A stretch of 64,000 nucleotides of DNA, from NCBI GenBank assembly GCA_964544955.1, contig CAZJEB010000001.1:1-64000 (forward strand), given 5' to 3'. The position numbers and the translations under genes were made by a program. Shown here one piece after another: positions 55,261-64,000 of this stretch. The notes beneath the pieces are model-generated. The model was given only the letters and a program-made list of their open reading frames with translations, did not search any database and was not told the DNA's origin. The stretch comes from JAAZPT01 sp964544955 (lineage in GTDB: Bacteria; Bacillota; Clostridia; Christensenellales; Aristaeellaceae). Numbering within the stretch: position 1 is the stretch's first letter; each line of letters begins with the position of its first letter.

Positions 55261-55947
55261 TTATTTATCACCATTGGGATATTTTTTATATCCAGGGTGG
55301 CGACCAGTAACTTTGTAATTTTCACGCATTGCAATCAATCTTTCAATATTTTCCATTGGAAGTTCGGCAGCACCACCTAATAACTCTGCATTCAAGCTTA
55401 TTTGTGCAAACAATTCCAAGGTTTCCATCCTATAGTAAGCAGTTATTAAATCGCTACCAACAGCTAAAGCACCGTGGTTTTTAAGTAAAACCACATCATG
55501 TTCTGCAAGATATGGTGCAATTGCTTCTGGTACTTCATATGTTGAAGGTGTTCCAAATGGTGTTACAGGCACTGAGCCAATAGAAACTATTGTTTCTATC
55601 ATGCTATAACAATCCAATGCTTTATTAGCAATTGCATAGCCTGTAGCCACTGGTGGGTGAGCATGAACTACTGCACCAACATCTTCACGCTCAGTATAAC
55701 ATCTTAAGTGCATTTTCAATTCTGATGATGGTTTTCTGCCATTCTCTTCAAGCATATTACCTTCAGCATCTACATGGCATATTTTATCAGGTGTAATAAA
55801 ATATTTGCTTATACCAGTAGGTGTTGTTAAAAACGTACCATCTTCTAATTTTACTGATACATTACCATCGTTGGCAGCAACCCAGCCTTTTTGCCACATT
55901 AACTTACATACTTCACATATTTGTTCTTTTATAGCAGCTATATCCAT
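55261..55947 (-). CDS. fucA: L-fuculose-1-phosphate aldolase
   Basis: A class II zinc aldolase that splits L-fuculose-1-phosphate to dihydroxyacetone phosphate and L-lactaldehyde. Zinc ligands are in VVHAHPPVATGYA and LLKNHGALAVG; KPSSELKMHL holds the catalytic Glu. Ribulose-phosphate 4-epimerases are close relatives, but the fuc context decides. I start at the ATG at 55947 (228 aa) because AAGGAGA is just upstream. The frame from 55974 would add nine residues without a site. Confidence 0.92.
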   Translation of the reverse strand: MDIAAIKEQICEVCKLMWQKGWVAANDGNVSVKLEDGTFLTTPTGISKYFITPDKICHVDAEGNMLEENGRKPSSELKMHLRCYTEREDVGAVVHAHPPVATGYAIANKALDCYSMIETIVSIGSVPVTPFGTPSTYEVPEAIAPYLAEHDVVLLKNHGALAVGSDLITAYYRMETLELFAQISLNAELLGGAAELPMENIERLIAMRENYKVTGRHPGYKKYPNGDK

Positions 55948-56005
55948 ATTAATCTCCTTTAATTTTGGCGACAAACAAATTGTTTGCCGCCAATAATTTT
56001 TTTAA

Positions 56006-57799
56006 TTATTTATATAATGGGCCATATGTTTCACAAGCACGATAGTCTTGGCCTTCTTTATCCATACCATAAGCATTCCAGCAAGCAGGACGGAACACGT
56101 CTTCTTGAGGAACGTTATGCATGCATACAGGTATTCTTAGCATTGATGCCATTGTAATTAGGTCAGCACCAATATGCCCATAACTTATTGCACCGTGGTT
56201 AGCCCCCCAGTTGTTCATAACTTCATAAGCTGTTTTGAATGCGCCTTCACCTGTGCAACGTGGAGCGAACCATGTACAAGGCCAAGTGTAATCTGTACGT
56301 TTCCATAGTTTATCGCTTACTTCATCAGGTAGAGCAACTGTCCAGCCTTCAGCTATCTGTAATACTGGGCCAAGGCCTTTAACAATATTTAACCTTATCA
56401 TTGTTGCAGGCATTTCTGTTTTTGTTAAAAATCTGGAAGAATATCCGCCACCACGGAAATAACCAAAGTCAGCAGCACACCAATGGGTAGCATCTAGCAT
56501 CTTTTGTTGATCTTCTTCTGTAACATTATACCACTCTTTTATAACTTGGTTACCGTTTTCATCTGTACATTCACCACAAGCATCTAAGCATGCAGCACCT
56601 GAGTTAATTAAGTGGATAAATCCATCAGCTTCTTTAGCTTTTCCTTCTATTTCATAATCAGCAGCTTTTTTAACAGCATCACCACTCCAATAAGTTCTTA
56701 CGTCAGCAAAAATTTGTGCTCTATTTGTAAGTAACTTCATAAACATCATACTAGCACTGTTTAATGTATCGTTTTCAGTTGCTAATATATAAGGCTCACG
56801 AGCGCCATTCCAGTCAAAACTACTATTTAAAATGGATTCACCAAAGTCGCAGTTGGGGTAAAAGTCTGTCCATTGGCGTTGTCCTTGGAAACCTGCTGCC
56901 AATGCGTTATGCCCAACAGCTTCTTCTTCACAACCTTCTGGTAAGTTTTTATTACCATTCATAAGGTCTTTAAGAATTACTGCCATTTTAACAACGAATT
57001 CCCATTCTTTTTCTTTTTCTTCAGCAGTTTTTTGAACAGATTCAGGGTTTTTATCAAAACCAACATGGCATCTTTCTTTAACCCATTTTAAAGCTTTTTG
57101 GAATTCAGCTTCATCGTATATGCCTTTATCCATTCTTCTTATAACTTCTACTTCGTCTATGGATTCAACGCGCATGCCAAGGTATTCTTCAAAGAAGTCA
57201 TAATCTATTGCAGAACCAGCAATACCCATACACATTGAACCTACTTGTAAATAGGATTTTCCGCGCATTGTTGTTACTGCAACAGCAGCACGAGCAAATC
57301 TTAATATTTTTTCTTTAACATCTTCAGGGATTTCTGTACAATCAGCTTCTTGTACATCATGGCCATATATACCAAAAGCAGGCAAACCTTTTTGTGCGTG
57401 TGCAGCTAAAACAGCGGCTAAATAAACAGCACCAGGTCTTTCTGTTCCATTAAAACCCCATACAGCTTTAACAGTGTTTCTGTCCATATCCATTGTTTCT
57501 GAACCATAGCACCAACATGGTGTAACTGTTAATGTAACAGCAACGCCTTCTCTCCTAAATTTTTCTTCACATGCAGCAGCTTCAGCTACTCTACCAATTG
57601 TTGTATCAGCTATAACAACTTTAACCTTATCCCCATTTGAGTAACGAATATTTTCTTCAAGTAATTTTTTAGCTTGTAAAGCCATTCCCATTGTTTGATC
57701 TTCAAGGGATTCTCTAACTTTCAAATAGCCACGCCTACCGTCGATAGTGGGTCTAATACCTATAACTGGATATTCTCCTACTAACCTGTTAATTGCCAT
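56006..57799 (-). CDS. fucI: L-fucose isomerase
   Basis: The 597-residue enzyme converts L-fucose to L-fuculose with Mn2+. It has the family start [20 protein letters not shown], metal-binding segments [13 protein letters not shown] and IFADVRTYW, and a C-terminal [13 protein letters not shown]. Length matches E. coli FucI (about 590). A good AGGAGG site precedes the ATG. It lies 11 bases after fucK. Confidence 0.96.
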   Translation of the reverse strand: MAINRLVGEYPVIGIRPTIDGRRGYLKVRESLEDQTMGMALQAKKLLEENIRYSNGDKVKVVIADTTIGRVAEAAACEEKFRREGVAVTLTVTPCWCYGSETMDMDRNTVKAVWGFNGTERPGAVYLAAVLAAHAQKGLPAFGIYGHDVQEADCTEIPEDVKEKILRFARAAVAVTTMRGKSYLQVGSMCMGIAGSAIDYDFFEEYLGMRVESIDEVEVIRRMDKGIYDEAEFQKALKWVKERCHVGFDKNPESVQKTAEEKEKEWEFVVKMAVILKDLMNGNKNLPEGCEEEAVGHNALAAGFQGQRQWTDFYPNCDFGESILNSSFDWNGAREPYILATENDTLNSASMMFMKLLTNRAQIFADVRTYWSGDAVKKAADYEIEGKAKEADGFIHLINSGAACLDACGECTDENGNQVIKEWYNVTEEDQQKMLDATHWCAADFGYFRGGGYSSRFLTKTEMPATMIRLNIVKGLGPVLQIAEGWTVALPDEVSDKLWKRTDYTWPCTWFAPRCTGEGAFKTAYEVMNNWGANHGAISYGHIGADLITMASMLRIPVCMHNVPQEDVFRPACWNAYGMDKEGQDYRACETYGPLYK

Positions 57800-57810
57800 A
57801 ATATAACCTC

Positions 57811-59274
57811 CTAAAAATTTAATATTTTCTTGAATGTTTTGAATTTTTCAATCCATTCATTTACAAGCACTGGTGTGTAATGTTTTACTTCTTTTAAATT
57901 TGTAATAATTTTACGCGCTTCTTTAATGTCTGATATTTCTTTATTTGCTATTAATTGAACAACTACATTTCCTAAGGCAGTAGCTTCAACTGGTCCAGCT
58001 ACAACCGGGATATTACAAGCATTTGAGGTGTATTGGCATAATATTGCATTTTTAGTACCACCACCCACTAAGTGTAAGCATTTATATTCTTTTGTTGTAC
58101 AGTCTTTAATTTCATCAATAGCTTGTTTATATTTTAGTGCAAGGCTTTCTAAAATACAGTTTACATATTCACCAATACTATTTGGTTTTTCCTGGTTTGT
58201 TAATTCACAGTATTTGTCAATTGCGCTTGGCATGTTTCCAGGCTGTGAAAACAATTCATGATCTGTATCAATAAATATATTTTTAGATACGGTTTCAACA
58301 GCTAGCTCTGTTAGGTCGCCATAATCTAAATTATTACCATTTTCATTCCAATAGTTTCTGCACTGTTGTAATACCCATAGGCCTGTTACATTCTTTAGGA
58401 AACTAATTTTATTTCCGTAGGCACCTTCATTTGTAATGTTATATTTATAGGCTTTGTCGTTTACTATTGGTTTATCTAGTTCAGTACCTACTAACGACCA
58501 TGTTCCACAAGATATAAACAAGAAATCATCATTTAATGCAGGAACTGCTACCATTGCACTTTGAGTATCATGTGATGCGCCAGCAATAACATTAATAGCA
58601 TCAATTTCTAAATCTTCACAAATTTCTTTAGTGAATTGTCCAATTTTTGATCCAGTTTTAATTATTTTTGGGAAAATTTCTCTTGGAAGTCCAAGCTTAC
58701 TTATTACTATTTCAGACCAATTACCTGAATTTACATCTAATAATTGTGAAGTTGATGCTATAGTATATTCAGCAAATTTTTCACCTGTTAAGAAATAATT
58801 TAGTAAGTCAGGTGTAAATAAAAACATTGTACTTTCATCTAATAAATGTGAACGCTTCTCTTTTAAACTTAAAAGTTGAAATACTGTATTTAATGCCATA
58901 AATTGGATACCAGTTTCAGCATAAAACTCTTCTTTATCAATTAAAGTGAAAGCTTTTTCAATCATGCCTTCAGTTCTTTTATCACGGTAGTGTATTGGGT
59001 TCTCTAACAAACTACCATCCTTACCTATTAAACCGAAATCAACACCCCAGGTATCTATAGAAATACTTTTAAAATTATATTCTTTAGCTTTTTTTATACC
59101 TTGATATATTTCGTTTGTTAAAGCTAGAATATCCCAGTATAATGTACCATTAACTTTAATTGCACCATTATTAAAACGGTGAACTTCTTTTAATTCAATG
59201 GTTTCTCCGTCATACAATCCAACGATAAGTCTGCCGCCAGACGCACCTAAGTCAACTGCAAGTACATTTCCCAT
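57811..59274 (-). CDS. fucK: L-fuculokinase, RhaB-like sugar kinase
   Basis: A FGGY-family kinase of 487 residues, closer to rhamnulokinase RhaB than to E. coli FucK, judging by [13 protein letters not shown] and [10 protein letters not shown]. The context (FucI, FucA, FucU) makes L-fuculose the likely substrate. C-terminal [14 protein letters not shown] is the ATP-binding part. The ATG at 59274 is favoured because the ATGGAG site is 8 bases away; a GTG at 59283 would lie on top of it. It is the first gene of its operon. Confidence 0.9.
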   Translation of the reverse strand: MGNVLAVDLGASGGRLIVGLYDGETIELKEVHRFNNGAIKVNGTLYWDILALTNEIYQGIKKAKEYNFKSISIDTWGVDFGLIGKDGSLLENPIHYRDKRTEGMIEKAFTLIDKEEFYAETGIQFMALNTVFQLLSLKEKRSHLLDESTMFLFTPDLLNYFLTGEKFAEYTIASTSQLLDVNSGNWSEIVISKLGLPREIFPKIIKTGSKIGQFTKEICEDLEIDAINVIAGASHDTQSAMVAVPALNDDFLFISCGTWSLVGTELDKPIVNDKAYKYNITNEGAYGNKISFLKNVTGLWVLQQCRNYWNENGNNLDYGDLTELAVETVSKNIFIDTDHELFSQPGNMPSAIDKYCELTNQEKPNSIGEYVNCILESLALKYKQAIDEIKDCTTKEYKCLHLVGGGTKNAILCQYTSNACNIPVVAGPVEATALGNVVVQLIANKEISDIKEARKIITNLKEVKHYTPVLVNEWIEKFKTFKKILNF

Positions 59275-59498
59275 AGTTTTCACTCCATTATTAACATATA
59301 TATACTTATATTATAAACTTGAATTAAAAATTGTATTGTATTATAATGAACTAAAAGTAGTACAAAATTCTTTTTAGATAATTTATTTATTAAGAATTCT
59401 ATAGGTATTAATTATTCAAAATGTATTGGTAAATAATTATAGTTTGCTATTGTCGTATTTTTAACTATATATATCAAATAGTATGAAATGGAGAATTT
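59275..59498. promoter_or_regulatory. Divergent control region between fucK and the AraC regulator
   Basis: On the minus strand there are two TATAAT-like -10 boxes (about 59315-59347), without a good -35 at 16-18 bases. That fits a promoter needing an activator. On the plus strand TTGCTA with a 17-nt spacer before ATATAT is possible. The DNA is very AT-rich; no repeat that I could call an AraC site with confidence was seen. Confidence 0.4.
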
Positions 59499-60383
59499 AT
59501 GCAAAAATTAAATTTGAATGAATTTAGAGAACACGGTACAAGTGATTTTCCACTTGGTTTTTATCATGTTACTCCTAACTATTTAAGGTATGAAATGGAA
59601 TTCCACTGGCACATGCATTATGAAATTATATCAATAAAACAAGGTAAAATAAAATTAACTTTAAATGGTAATGAGTATGTTTTAAAAGAAGGGGATTTTA
59701 GTTTTTTAGGCAGTGGTGTAATACATGGTGGTAATCCTCAAGATTGTATATATGAATGTATTGTTTTTGATATTAATATTTTGAGAAATAGGGGATTTGT
59801 ATTTGATAATTTTATAAAAAAAATATCTCATAATAATATAATTGTAAACCCTTGTATAACTAAAGAAGAATTGGAAAATTATCCAAACCTAAAGGATAAT
59901 TTACTAAAGCTTTTTGAAGCACTTAGAGATAATCAGGATTTTTTTGAGCTTGAAACAGTGGCTTCTCTACTAATGGTATTTACTGAAATTGCTAAAAATA
60001 AACTATATAGCGATAGCACAACTGATAAAACCAATGTTGAACTTACTATTGAGCCAATAAAAAACACCCTTGAATTAATACAAGAAAACTATTCAGAAAA
60101 CTTAGATCTAGAGCAGCTTGCAAAAACTGCCAACTTATCTAGTAGGTATTTTTGTAGCTTGTTTAAAAAAGTTATGAAACAAACACCTATTAATTATCTT
60201 AATAATTATAGAATTGATAGGGCGGCATATCTTATTGCTGAAAACAAAAAAAGCTTAATGGAAATATGTTATGAGTGCGGGTTTCATGATTATAGTTACT
60301 TTATTAGAGTATTTAGAAAAATAATGAAAACAACCCCAAAACAATATAAAAAACAGTTTAAAAATATTATTCAAGATAACTAA
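59499..60383 (+). CDS. AraC-family regulator of fucose genes
   Basis: The 294-residue protein has an N-terminal cupin-like sensor (about 1-140, with FHWHMHYEIISI and GDFSFLGSGVIHGG) and two helix-turn-helix motifs in the C-terminal 100 residues (LDLEQLAKTANLSSRYFCSLF; SLMEICYECGFHDYSYF). It is divergent from fucK, so it probably activates fuc genes when fucose or an intermediate is bound. The ligand is inferred. The ATG follows ATGGAGAA. Confidence 0.9.
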   Translation: MQKLNLNEFREHGTSDFPLGFYHVTPNYLRYEMEFHWHMHYEIISIKQGKIKLTLNGNEYVLKEGDFSFLGSGVIHGGNPQDCIYECIVFDINILRNRGFVFDNFIKKISHNNIIVNPCITKEELENYPNLKDNLLKLFEALRDNQDFFELETVASLLMVFTEIAKNKLYSDSTTDKTNVELTIEPIKNTLELIQENYSENLDLEQLAKTANLSSRYFCSLFKKVMKQTPINYLNNYRIDRAAYLIAENKKSLMEICYECGFHDYSYFIRVFRKIMKTTPKQYKKQFKNIIQDN

Positions 60384-60392
60384 TCCTATATT

Positions 60393-60423
60393 AAAATAGC
60401 ATTGTAATACAATGCTATTTTTT
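60393..60423. terminator. Bidirectional terminator between the AraC gene and the RluF-like gene
   Basis: AAAATAGCATTGT pairs with ACAATGCTATTTT around a 3-base loop, with T residues to the right and A residues to the left. It overlaps the 3' end of the minus-strand gene. Confidence 0.8.
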
Positions 60424-61137
60424 ATTTGCATTTGTTTTACCTTCTAAACTATAAAAAAGATCACGCATTTCTTTATCTGTCAAAGTGCGCCATTGGCCTG
60501 CTCTCATTTTTCCCAAGTTAATATTCATTATCCTTAAACGCTTTAAATTAATAACATTGTATCCTAAATATTCGCACATACGTCTAATTTGACGATTTAA
60601 ACCTTGAATTAATATAATGCGGAATGTTCTTGGCCCAGTTTTGCGTGTAGTACAAGGAAGTGTTTTTTGCCCTAAAACAGGAACCCCTTTTGCCATTCTA
60701 TCTAAAAATTCCTGGGTCACTGGTTTATCAACTTCTACTTCATATTCCTTATCGTGCTTGCCTTGTGCCCTTAAAATCTTGTTTACAACATCGCCGTCAC
60801 TAGTTAATAAAATCAAGCCTTCACTGTCTTTATCCAATCTTCCTATAGGGTATATTCTTGCAGGATAATTTATAAAACTTACAATATTATTTGGTTCTCT
60901 TAAGTCAGCTGTGCAAACTATTCCAACTGGTTTATTTAAAGCAATATATACCTTATCGTTTACGTGGCTAATTAATTGTTTATTTACAATTACACGAGAA
61001 TTTTGATTGACGCGTTCACCAATTTGTGCAACCTTACCATTTATGGTTACTTTGCCTTGTTCAATTAATTTGTCGGCTTCTCTACGTGAACAGTAACCAC
61101 TATCAGCTATAAACTTGTTAAGACGCCTATCTTCCAT
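60415..61137 (-). CDS. rluF: 23S rRNA pseudouridine synthase, RluF-like
   Basis: The 240-residue enzyme has an N-terminal S4 domain (RLNKFIADSGYCSRREADKL), ALNKPVGIVCT, the catalytic loop IGRLDKDSEGLILL and the C-terminal LNRQIRRMCEYLGYNV. The VLGQKTLPC segment points to RluF (U2604 in E. coli) over RluB or RsuA. It is the second such enzyme in the window (see 8980). No good ribosome binding site beyond AGAGGATAA before the ATG. Confidence 0.85.
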   Translation of the reverse strand: MEDRRLNKFIADSGYCSRREADKLIEQGKVTINGKVAQIGERVNQNSRVIVNKQLISHVNDKVYIALNKPVGIVCTADLREPNNIVSFINYPARIYPIGRLDKDSEGLILLTSDGDVVNKILRAQGKHDKEYEVEVDKPVTQEFLDRMAKGVPVLGQKTLPCTTRKTGPRTFRIILIQGLNRQIRRMCEYLGYNVINLKRLRIMNINLGKMRAGQWRTLTDKEMRDLFYSLEGKTNANKK

Positions 61138-61222
61138 AATTATCCTCTTTCTTAATTAACATATTGCTTATATAAATTATAGCAACACAACAAGGCTAAA
61201 TCAAGGAATATTATATAAATAA

Positions 61223-61249
61223 AAAAGCTTGCTAATATAGCAAGCTTTT
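61223..61249 (-). terminator. Terminator after the DUF368 gene
   Basis: AAAAGCTTGCTA and TAGCAAGCTTTT pair around ATA. On the minus strand a T-run follows. Confidence 0.85.
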
Positions 61250-61260
61250 AATTTAAAAAA

Positions 61261-62100
61261 CTATAAATTTTCTTTTTGACTATCAATTCGTTCACTAGCT
61301 TGACTCATTAATATAGCAATTATCAGGCCAACAATAAAACAAATTGCATAAATAGCTATATCTTTTAAGCTATATGGTGCATCTAAAGGTATTATCATTA
61401 ATGTTGATGCTATTGTTATTCCTAATACTGCATGCATGGTAATTGTATAGTGGTTAGTTAGTAGTTTTTGCATGCCCTTTGCAAGAGCGGCAACAGTAAG
61501 TGCCAAACCAATTCCTATGGGAATAATTATCCCCATATTTAAATCAGCTATTCCTGCTGACATTGGTTGATATAAGCCAAGGAAAATAAATAAAGATGAA
61601 GGGCTCATACCTGGTACAATTAAGCCAACACCCCAAAGAACACCACAAATCATCCACCACAATATGGAAGGTGTAACTTGTGATTTTCCGCTAAATTTTA
61701 ATACAAGCAATAATGTTAACATAAATATAAATCCAGCTAAAAAGGATATCCATGAAGTTTTACCATGACCTTGTTGACCAGCTTCTTTATAAAGTGATGG
61801 AATTGTGCCAGCAATTAAACCAACAAATAACCATACCGCTGGGGCCTGTGATGTTCTAAATAACCAATCAACAACTCTTGATAATCCCACTACACCTATA
61901 CCAAAACCTATTATTACAGGAAGGAAAAATGCAGATTGTTTTTTTAATTGCTTAATAGGGTTTGCTAAAAATTCCATCATTGGACGATAAATTCCTAATA
62001 TAACACACAATACACCGCCACTAATGCCAGGTAATATTGCACCAACGCCTATTAATGCACCTTTTAAAGCTCTAAATAACCATGGAAGCCAATTATTCAT
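61261..62100 (-). CDS. DUF368 membrane protein, probable undecaprenyl-phosphate transporter
   Basis: The 279-residue polytopic protein starts with the DUF368 signature GALIGVGAILPGISGGVLCVI and repeats a similar motif (IVPGMSPSSLFIFLG) in its second half. This suggests an inverted-repeat transporter fold. DUF368 proteins (PopT) have been shown to flip undecaprenyl phosphate back across the membrane. The function is given by family. It stands alone with AGGAGAT before the ATG. UppP, encoded at 27539, would act on the same lipid. Confidence 0.85.
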   Translation of the reverse strand: MNNWLPWLFRALKGALIGVGAILPGISGGVLCVILGIYRPMMEFLANPIKQLKKQSAFFLPVIIGFGIGVVGLSRVVDWLFRTSQAPAVWLFVGLIAGTIPSLYKEAGQQGHGKTSWISFLAGFIFMLTLLLVLKFSGKSQVTPSILWWMICGVLWGVGLIVPGMSPSSLFIFLGLYQPMSAGIADLNMGIIIPIGIGLALTVAALAKGMQKLLTNHYTITMHAVLGITIASTLMIIPLDAPYSLKDIAIYAICFIVGLIIAILMSQASERIDSQKENL

Positions 62101-62176
62101 AAATAATCTCCTAAAATAATTTGTAAATTAAAGTACTAAAACATTATAACATAAAAGTTGTAATATTAATAAAATA

Positions 62177-62208
62177 AAAACTGCTGTATTATTAAATACA
62201 ACAGTTTT
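62177..62208 (-). terminator. Terminator after tRNA-Pro
   Basis: AAAACTG (62177-62183) pairs with CAGTTTT (62202-62208), and within it TGTAT pairs with ATACA. On the minus strand a T-run follows. It is just downstream of the tRNA 3' end. Confidence 0.7.
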
Positions 62209-62212
62209 ATAT

Positions 62213-62289
62213 TGGTCTGGGTGAGAGGATTCGAACCTCCGGCCTCTTGAACCCCATTCAAGCACGCTACCAAACTGCGCCACACCCAG
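62213..62289 (-). tRNA. tRNA-Pro, anticodon GGG
   Basis: Read on the minus strand, the 77-nt gene has acceptor CTGGGTG/CACCCAG, anticodon stem CTTGA/TCAAG with loop ATGGGGT, and GGTTCGAATCC in the T-arm. The anticodon GGG reads CCC and CCT proline codons. Discriminator A and CCA are encoded. Confidence 0.95.
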
Positions 62290-62303
62290 TTACAACAATG
62301 TGT

Positions 62304-62332
62304 ATTATAGCTAATGTTTAAAGTTATGTCAA
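62304..62332 (-). promoter_or_regulatory. Promoter of tRNA-Pro
   Basis: On the minus strand it is a full consensus: TTGACA (62327-62332), 17-nt spacer, TATAAT (62304-62309), 15 bases before the tRNA 5' end. Confidence 0.85.
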
Positions 62333-62392
62333 GATGATATTAAAAATATAAATTAATATAAAATTATTCGTATATTTTAATATTCCGAATAT

Positions 62393-62432
62393 ACCATTTC
62401 AAAATTATTCTTTTAATGATATTTGAAATGGT
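62393..62432. repeat. Inverted repeat upstream of the nucleoside-type ABC transporter operon
   Basis: Perfect 11-bp arms, ACCATTTCAAA (62393-62403) and TTTGAAATGGT (62422-62432), separated by 18 bases. It lies upstream of the promoter at 62475, so it is DNA rather than leader RNA for that gene. It could be an operator, or the remnant of a terminator without a T-run. Confidence 0.5.
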
Positions 62433-62474
62433 GAATAATTTAGCTAATTTTAAAGTAATCATTCGCTAATTTTC

Positions 62475-62503
62475 TTGCATTAATAAATTTATTAAGTTAT
62501 AAT
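62475..62503 (+). promoter_or_regulatory. Promoter of the nucleoside-type ABC transporter operon
   Basis: TTGCAT (62475-62480), 17-nt spacer and TATAAT (62498-62503), about 30 bases before the TTG start. The transcript leader is therefore too short for a purine riboswitch. Confidence 0.65.
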
Positions 62504-62532
62504 TTTTATATTAAATTGAGAGGGTGTTGTAT

Positions 62533-64000
62533 TTGCCTAATAATAATGAACTAGCAGTAGAAATAAAAGGCCTATCTAAAAGGTTTGGGAAAGTAGTTGC
62601 AAATAACCATGTTTTCCTTAATGTTGATAGAGGTGAAATTTTAGCTCTTTTAGGAGAAAATGGATCTGGCAAAACAACATTAATGAATATGCTTTCAGGC
62701 ATATACCGCCCAGACGAAGGTATAATAAAAATAAATGGTAAGGAAGTAATAATAAACTCGCCTGCGGAAGCCATTTCTTTGGGTATAGGAATGATTCATC
62801 AACATTTTAAACTTGTTGATGTAATGACTGCACGTGAGAATATTCTTTTGGGAAAATCTAGCTATATAAAGGTAAACCTTGATAAAGTAAATAATGAATA
62901 TGGATTTAATATAGATTTAAATAAAAAAATATATGAAATGTCTGTAAGTGAAAAACAAACCGTTGAAATATTAAAGGTTTTAGTTCGTGGTGCAGATATT
63001 TTAATACTTGATGAGCCTACAGCAGTATTAACACCTCAAGAAATTGTTAAGTTGTTTAATATCCTTCGTACCATGAAAGAGGATGGAAAAGCCATAGTAA
63101 TTATTACCCATAAATTAAACGAAGTTATGGAAATATCTGATAAAGTAACCATATTAAGAAAAGGCGAAACTATAAGCACTGTAATTACAAAAGAATCTAA
63201 TGCATCCCAATTAACTGAGCTTATGGTAGGCGCTGCGGTAGATCTTAAAATACAAAGATCAACTAAAGAACATGGAGAAGTTATATTAGATATTCATAAG
63301 CTAACTGTAAAATCAGATGATGGTGTTAAAAAGTTAAATAAGGTATCTTTTCAGCTTTATGAAGGGGAAATACTTGGGGTTGCAGGTGTTGCTGGAAGCG
63401 GGCAAAAAGAACTTTGCGAAGCTATTGCTGGCCTACAGAAAGTTGACGGTGGTTCTATACTTCTTGATGATAAACGAATTGAAGGTATATCTCCTAGGGA
63501 AATAATTAGTCGTGGGGTTTCAATGTCTTTTATACCAGAAGATAGGCTTGGTATGGGGCTTGTTGGTGGAATGAACCTCATTGATAATATGTTAATAAAA
63601 GATTATAGTTCTCAAAAAGGCTTGTTTCTTAGCAGAAGTAAAGCAAAAAAATTAACTGAAAAGTTAATTAAAAAACTCAATATTTCAACACCTTCACCTT
63701 TTATAGAAGTAAAAAAATTAAGTGGTGGTAATGTACAAAAAATATTGCTAGGTAGAGAAATAAACGGAAATCCAAGGGTGTTAATAACTGCCTATCCCGT
63801 AAGGGGCTTGGATATTAACTCTAGTATGATGATATACGAAATGTTAAAAAAACAAAAAGAAAAAAATGTTGGTGTTCTTTATATCGGCGAGGATCTTGAC
63901 GTTTTAATAGAGTTATGTGATAGAATAATGGTTTTATGTAATGGCAAACTAATGACAATATTAGATGCAGATAAAACTAGCAAAGAAGAAATCGGCTTGT
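62533..64000 (+). CDS. BMP-type (nucleoside) ABC transporter ATP-binding protein, 3' end outside window
   Basis: About 489 codons are in the window with no stop. The protein has two ATPase domains: Walker A GENGSGKTT, Q-loop HQHFKLVDVMTA, Walker B LILDEPTAVL, then a second domain with AGSGQKE and LSGGNVQK. The HQHFKLV segment is typical of the YufO/NupO group, which takes up purine nucleosides with a BmpA-type binding protein. In the second domain the Walker B region reads ITAYPVRGLD where many have PTRGLD. The start is TTG at 62533 with AGAGGGTG upstream. Permease genes should follow beyond 64000. Confidence 0.9.
   Translation, partial: MPNNNELAVEIKGLSKRFGKVVANNHVFLNVDRGEILALLGENGSGKTTLMNMLSGIYRPDEGIIKINGKEVIINSPAEAISLGIGMIHQHFKLVDVMTARENILLGKSSYIKVNLDKVNNEYGFNIDLNKKIYEMSVSEKQTVEILKVLVRGADILILDEPTAVLTPQEIVKLFNILRTMKEDGKAIVIITHKLNEVMEISDKVTILRKGETISTVITKESNASQLTELMVGAAVDLKIQRSTKEHGEVILDIHKLTVKSDDGVKKLNKVSFQLYEGEILGVAGVAGSGQKELCEAIAGLQKVDGGSILLDDKRIEGISPREIISRGVSMSFIPEDRLGMGLVGGMNLIDNMLIKDYSSQKGLFLSRSKAKKLTEKLIKKLNISTPSPFIEVKKLSGGNVQKILLGREINGNPRVLITAYPVRGLDINSSMMIYEMLKKQKEKNVGVLYIGEDLDVLIELCDRIMVLCNGKLMTILDADKTSKEEIGL

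Noticed and set aside
55261..55947. L-ribulose-5-phosphate 4-epimerase (AraD) as an alternative for fucA
   Set aside because: The families are related, but the operon with fucI and fucU makes the aldolase far more likely.
62290..62532. Possible purine riboswitch upstream of the nucleoside transporter
   Set aside because: The conserved core segments of the purine aptamer are missing, and the promoter lies too close to the start.
1..64000. CRISPR arrays, insertion sequences, prophage or attachment sites
   Set aside because: No regularly spaced repeats, transposase, integrase or phage structural genes were seen. The two tRNA genes have no duplicated 3' ends in the window.

Overview
The window is a low-GC chromosomal segment with strong AGGAGG-type ribosome binding sites, many TTG starts and gene orders typical of Bacillota (phoH-pgpH-ybeY-cdd-era, ireB-ruvX-yrzB, glgC plus glgD). 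The best guess is an uncultured, probably gut-associated member of the Clostridia. Fucose use, glycogen storage and an anaerobe-like gene set fit that, but the species cannot be named from this sequence. There is no phage, insertion sequence or CRISPR array; nearly all of it is housekeeping or metabolic DNA with short intergenic gaps.

Layout. 1-785: start of tuf (minus), tRNA-Gly with a consensus promoter, and a small secreted protein. 1002-6910: glycogen operon glgB-glgC-glgD-glgA, closed by a terminator. 7031-13510: membrane proteins, a YbjQ-like protein, an RsuA-type pseudouridine synthase, an RsmC-like methyltransferase, a PatB-like lyase, a PepV-like peptidase and a HAD phosphatase. 13542-20972: an O-antigen-ligase-like protein, tsaD, then phoH, pgpH, a fused ybeY-cdd gene and era. 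20979-23589 (minus): topB and nrdR. 23748-27570: lepA, a fused nadD-yqeK gene, rsfS and a NusG-II-domain protein. 27539-30885 (minus): pyrG, degV, uppP. 31016-35169 (minus): a 1105-residue acyl ligase-ACP-oxoamine synthase and an SDR reductase. 35406-39823: a membrane-anchored PQQ-propeller protein and ireB-ruvX-yrzB. 39897-49401: a second O-antigen-ligase-like protein, a P-type ATPase, a flavoprotein, tdk, an amidohydrolase, and a PglF-like dehydratase with a sugar aminotransferase. 49543-60383: L-fucose use: fucO, an RbsACB-type ABC transporter, divergent fucK-fucI-fucA-fucU, and an AraC regulator. 60415-64000: an RluF-like enzyme, a DUF368 undecaprenyl-phosphate transporter candidate, tRNA-Pro, and the start of a nucleoside-type ABC transporter operon.

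How the genes fit together. The glg operon makes and branches glycogen. The fuc genes import L-fucose, isomerise, phosphorylate and split it, and FucO reduces the lactaldehyde to propanediol. UppP and the DUF368 protein would recycle undecaprenyl phosphate, while the PglF/DegT pair and two polymerase/ligase-like proteins point to an amino-sugar surface glycan.

The most unusual items are: (1) a single polypeptide joining acyl activation, acyl carrier and Spt-like condensation, next to a ketoreductase, which looks like a compact sphingoid-base or related amino-ketone lipid system; (2) a CTP synthase whose glutaminase nucleophile cysteine is glycine although its His-Pro-Glu is kept; (3) the YbeY-cytidine deaminase fusion. 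Intergenic stretches not listed hold only AT-rich DNA in which I see no further structure.
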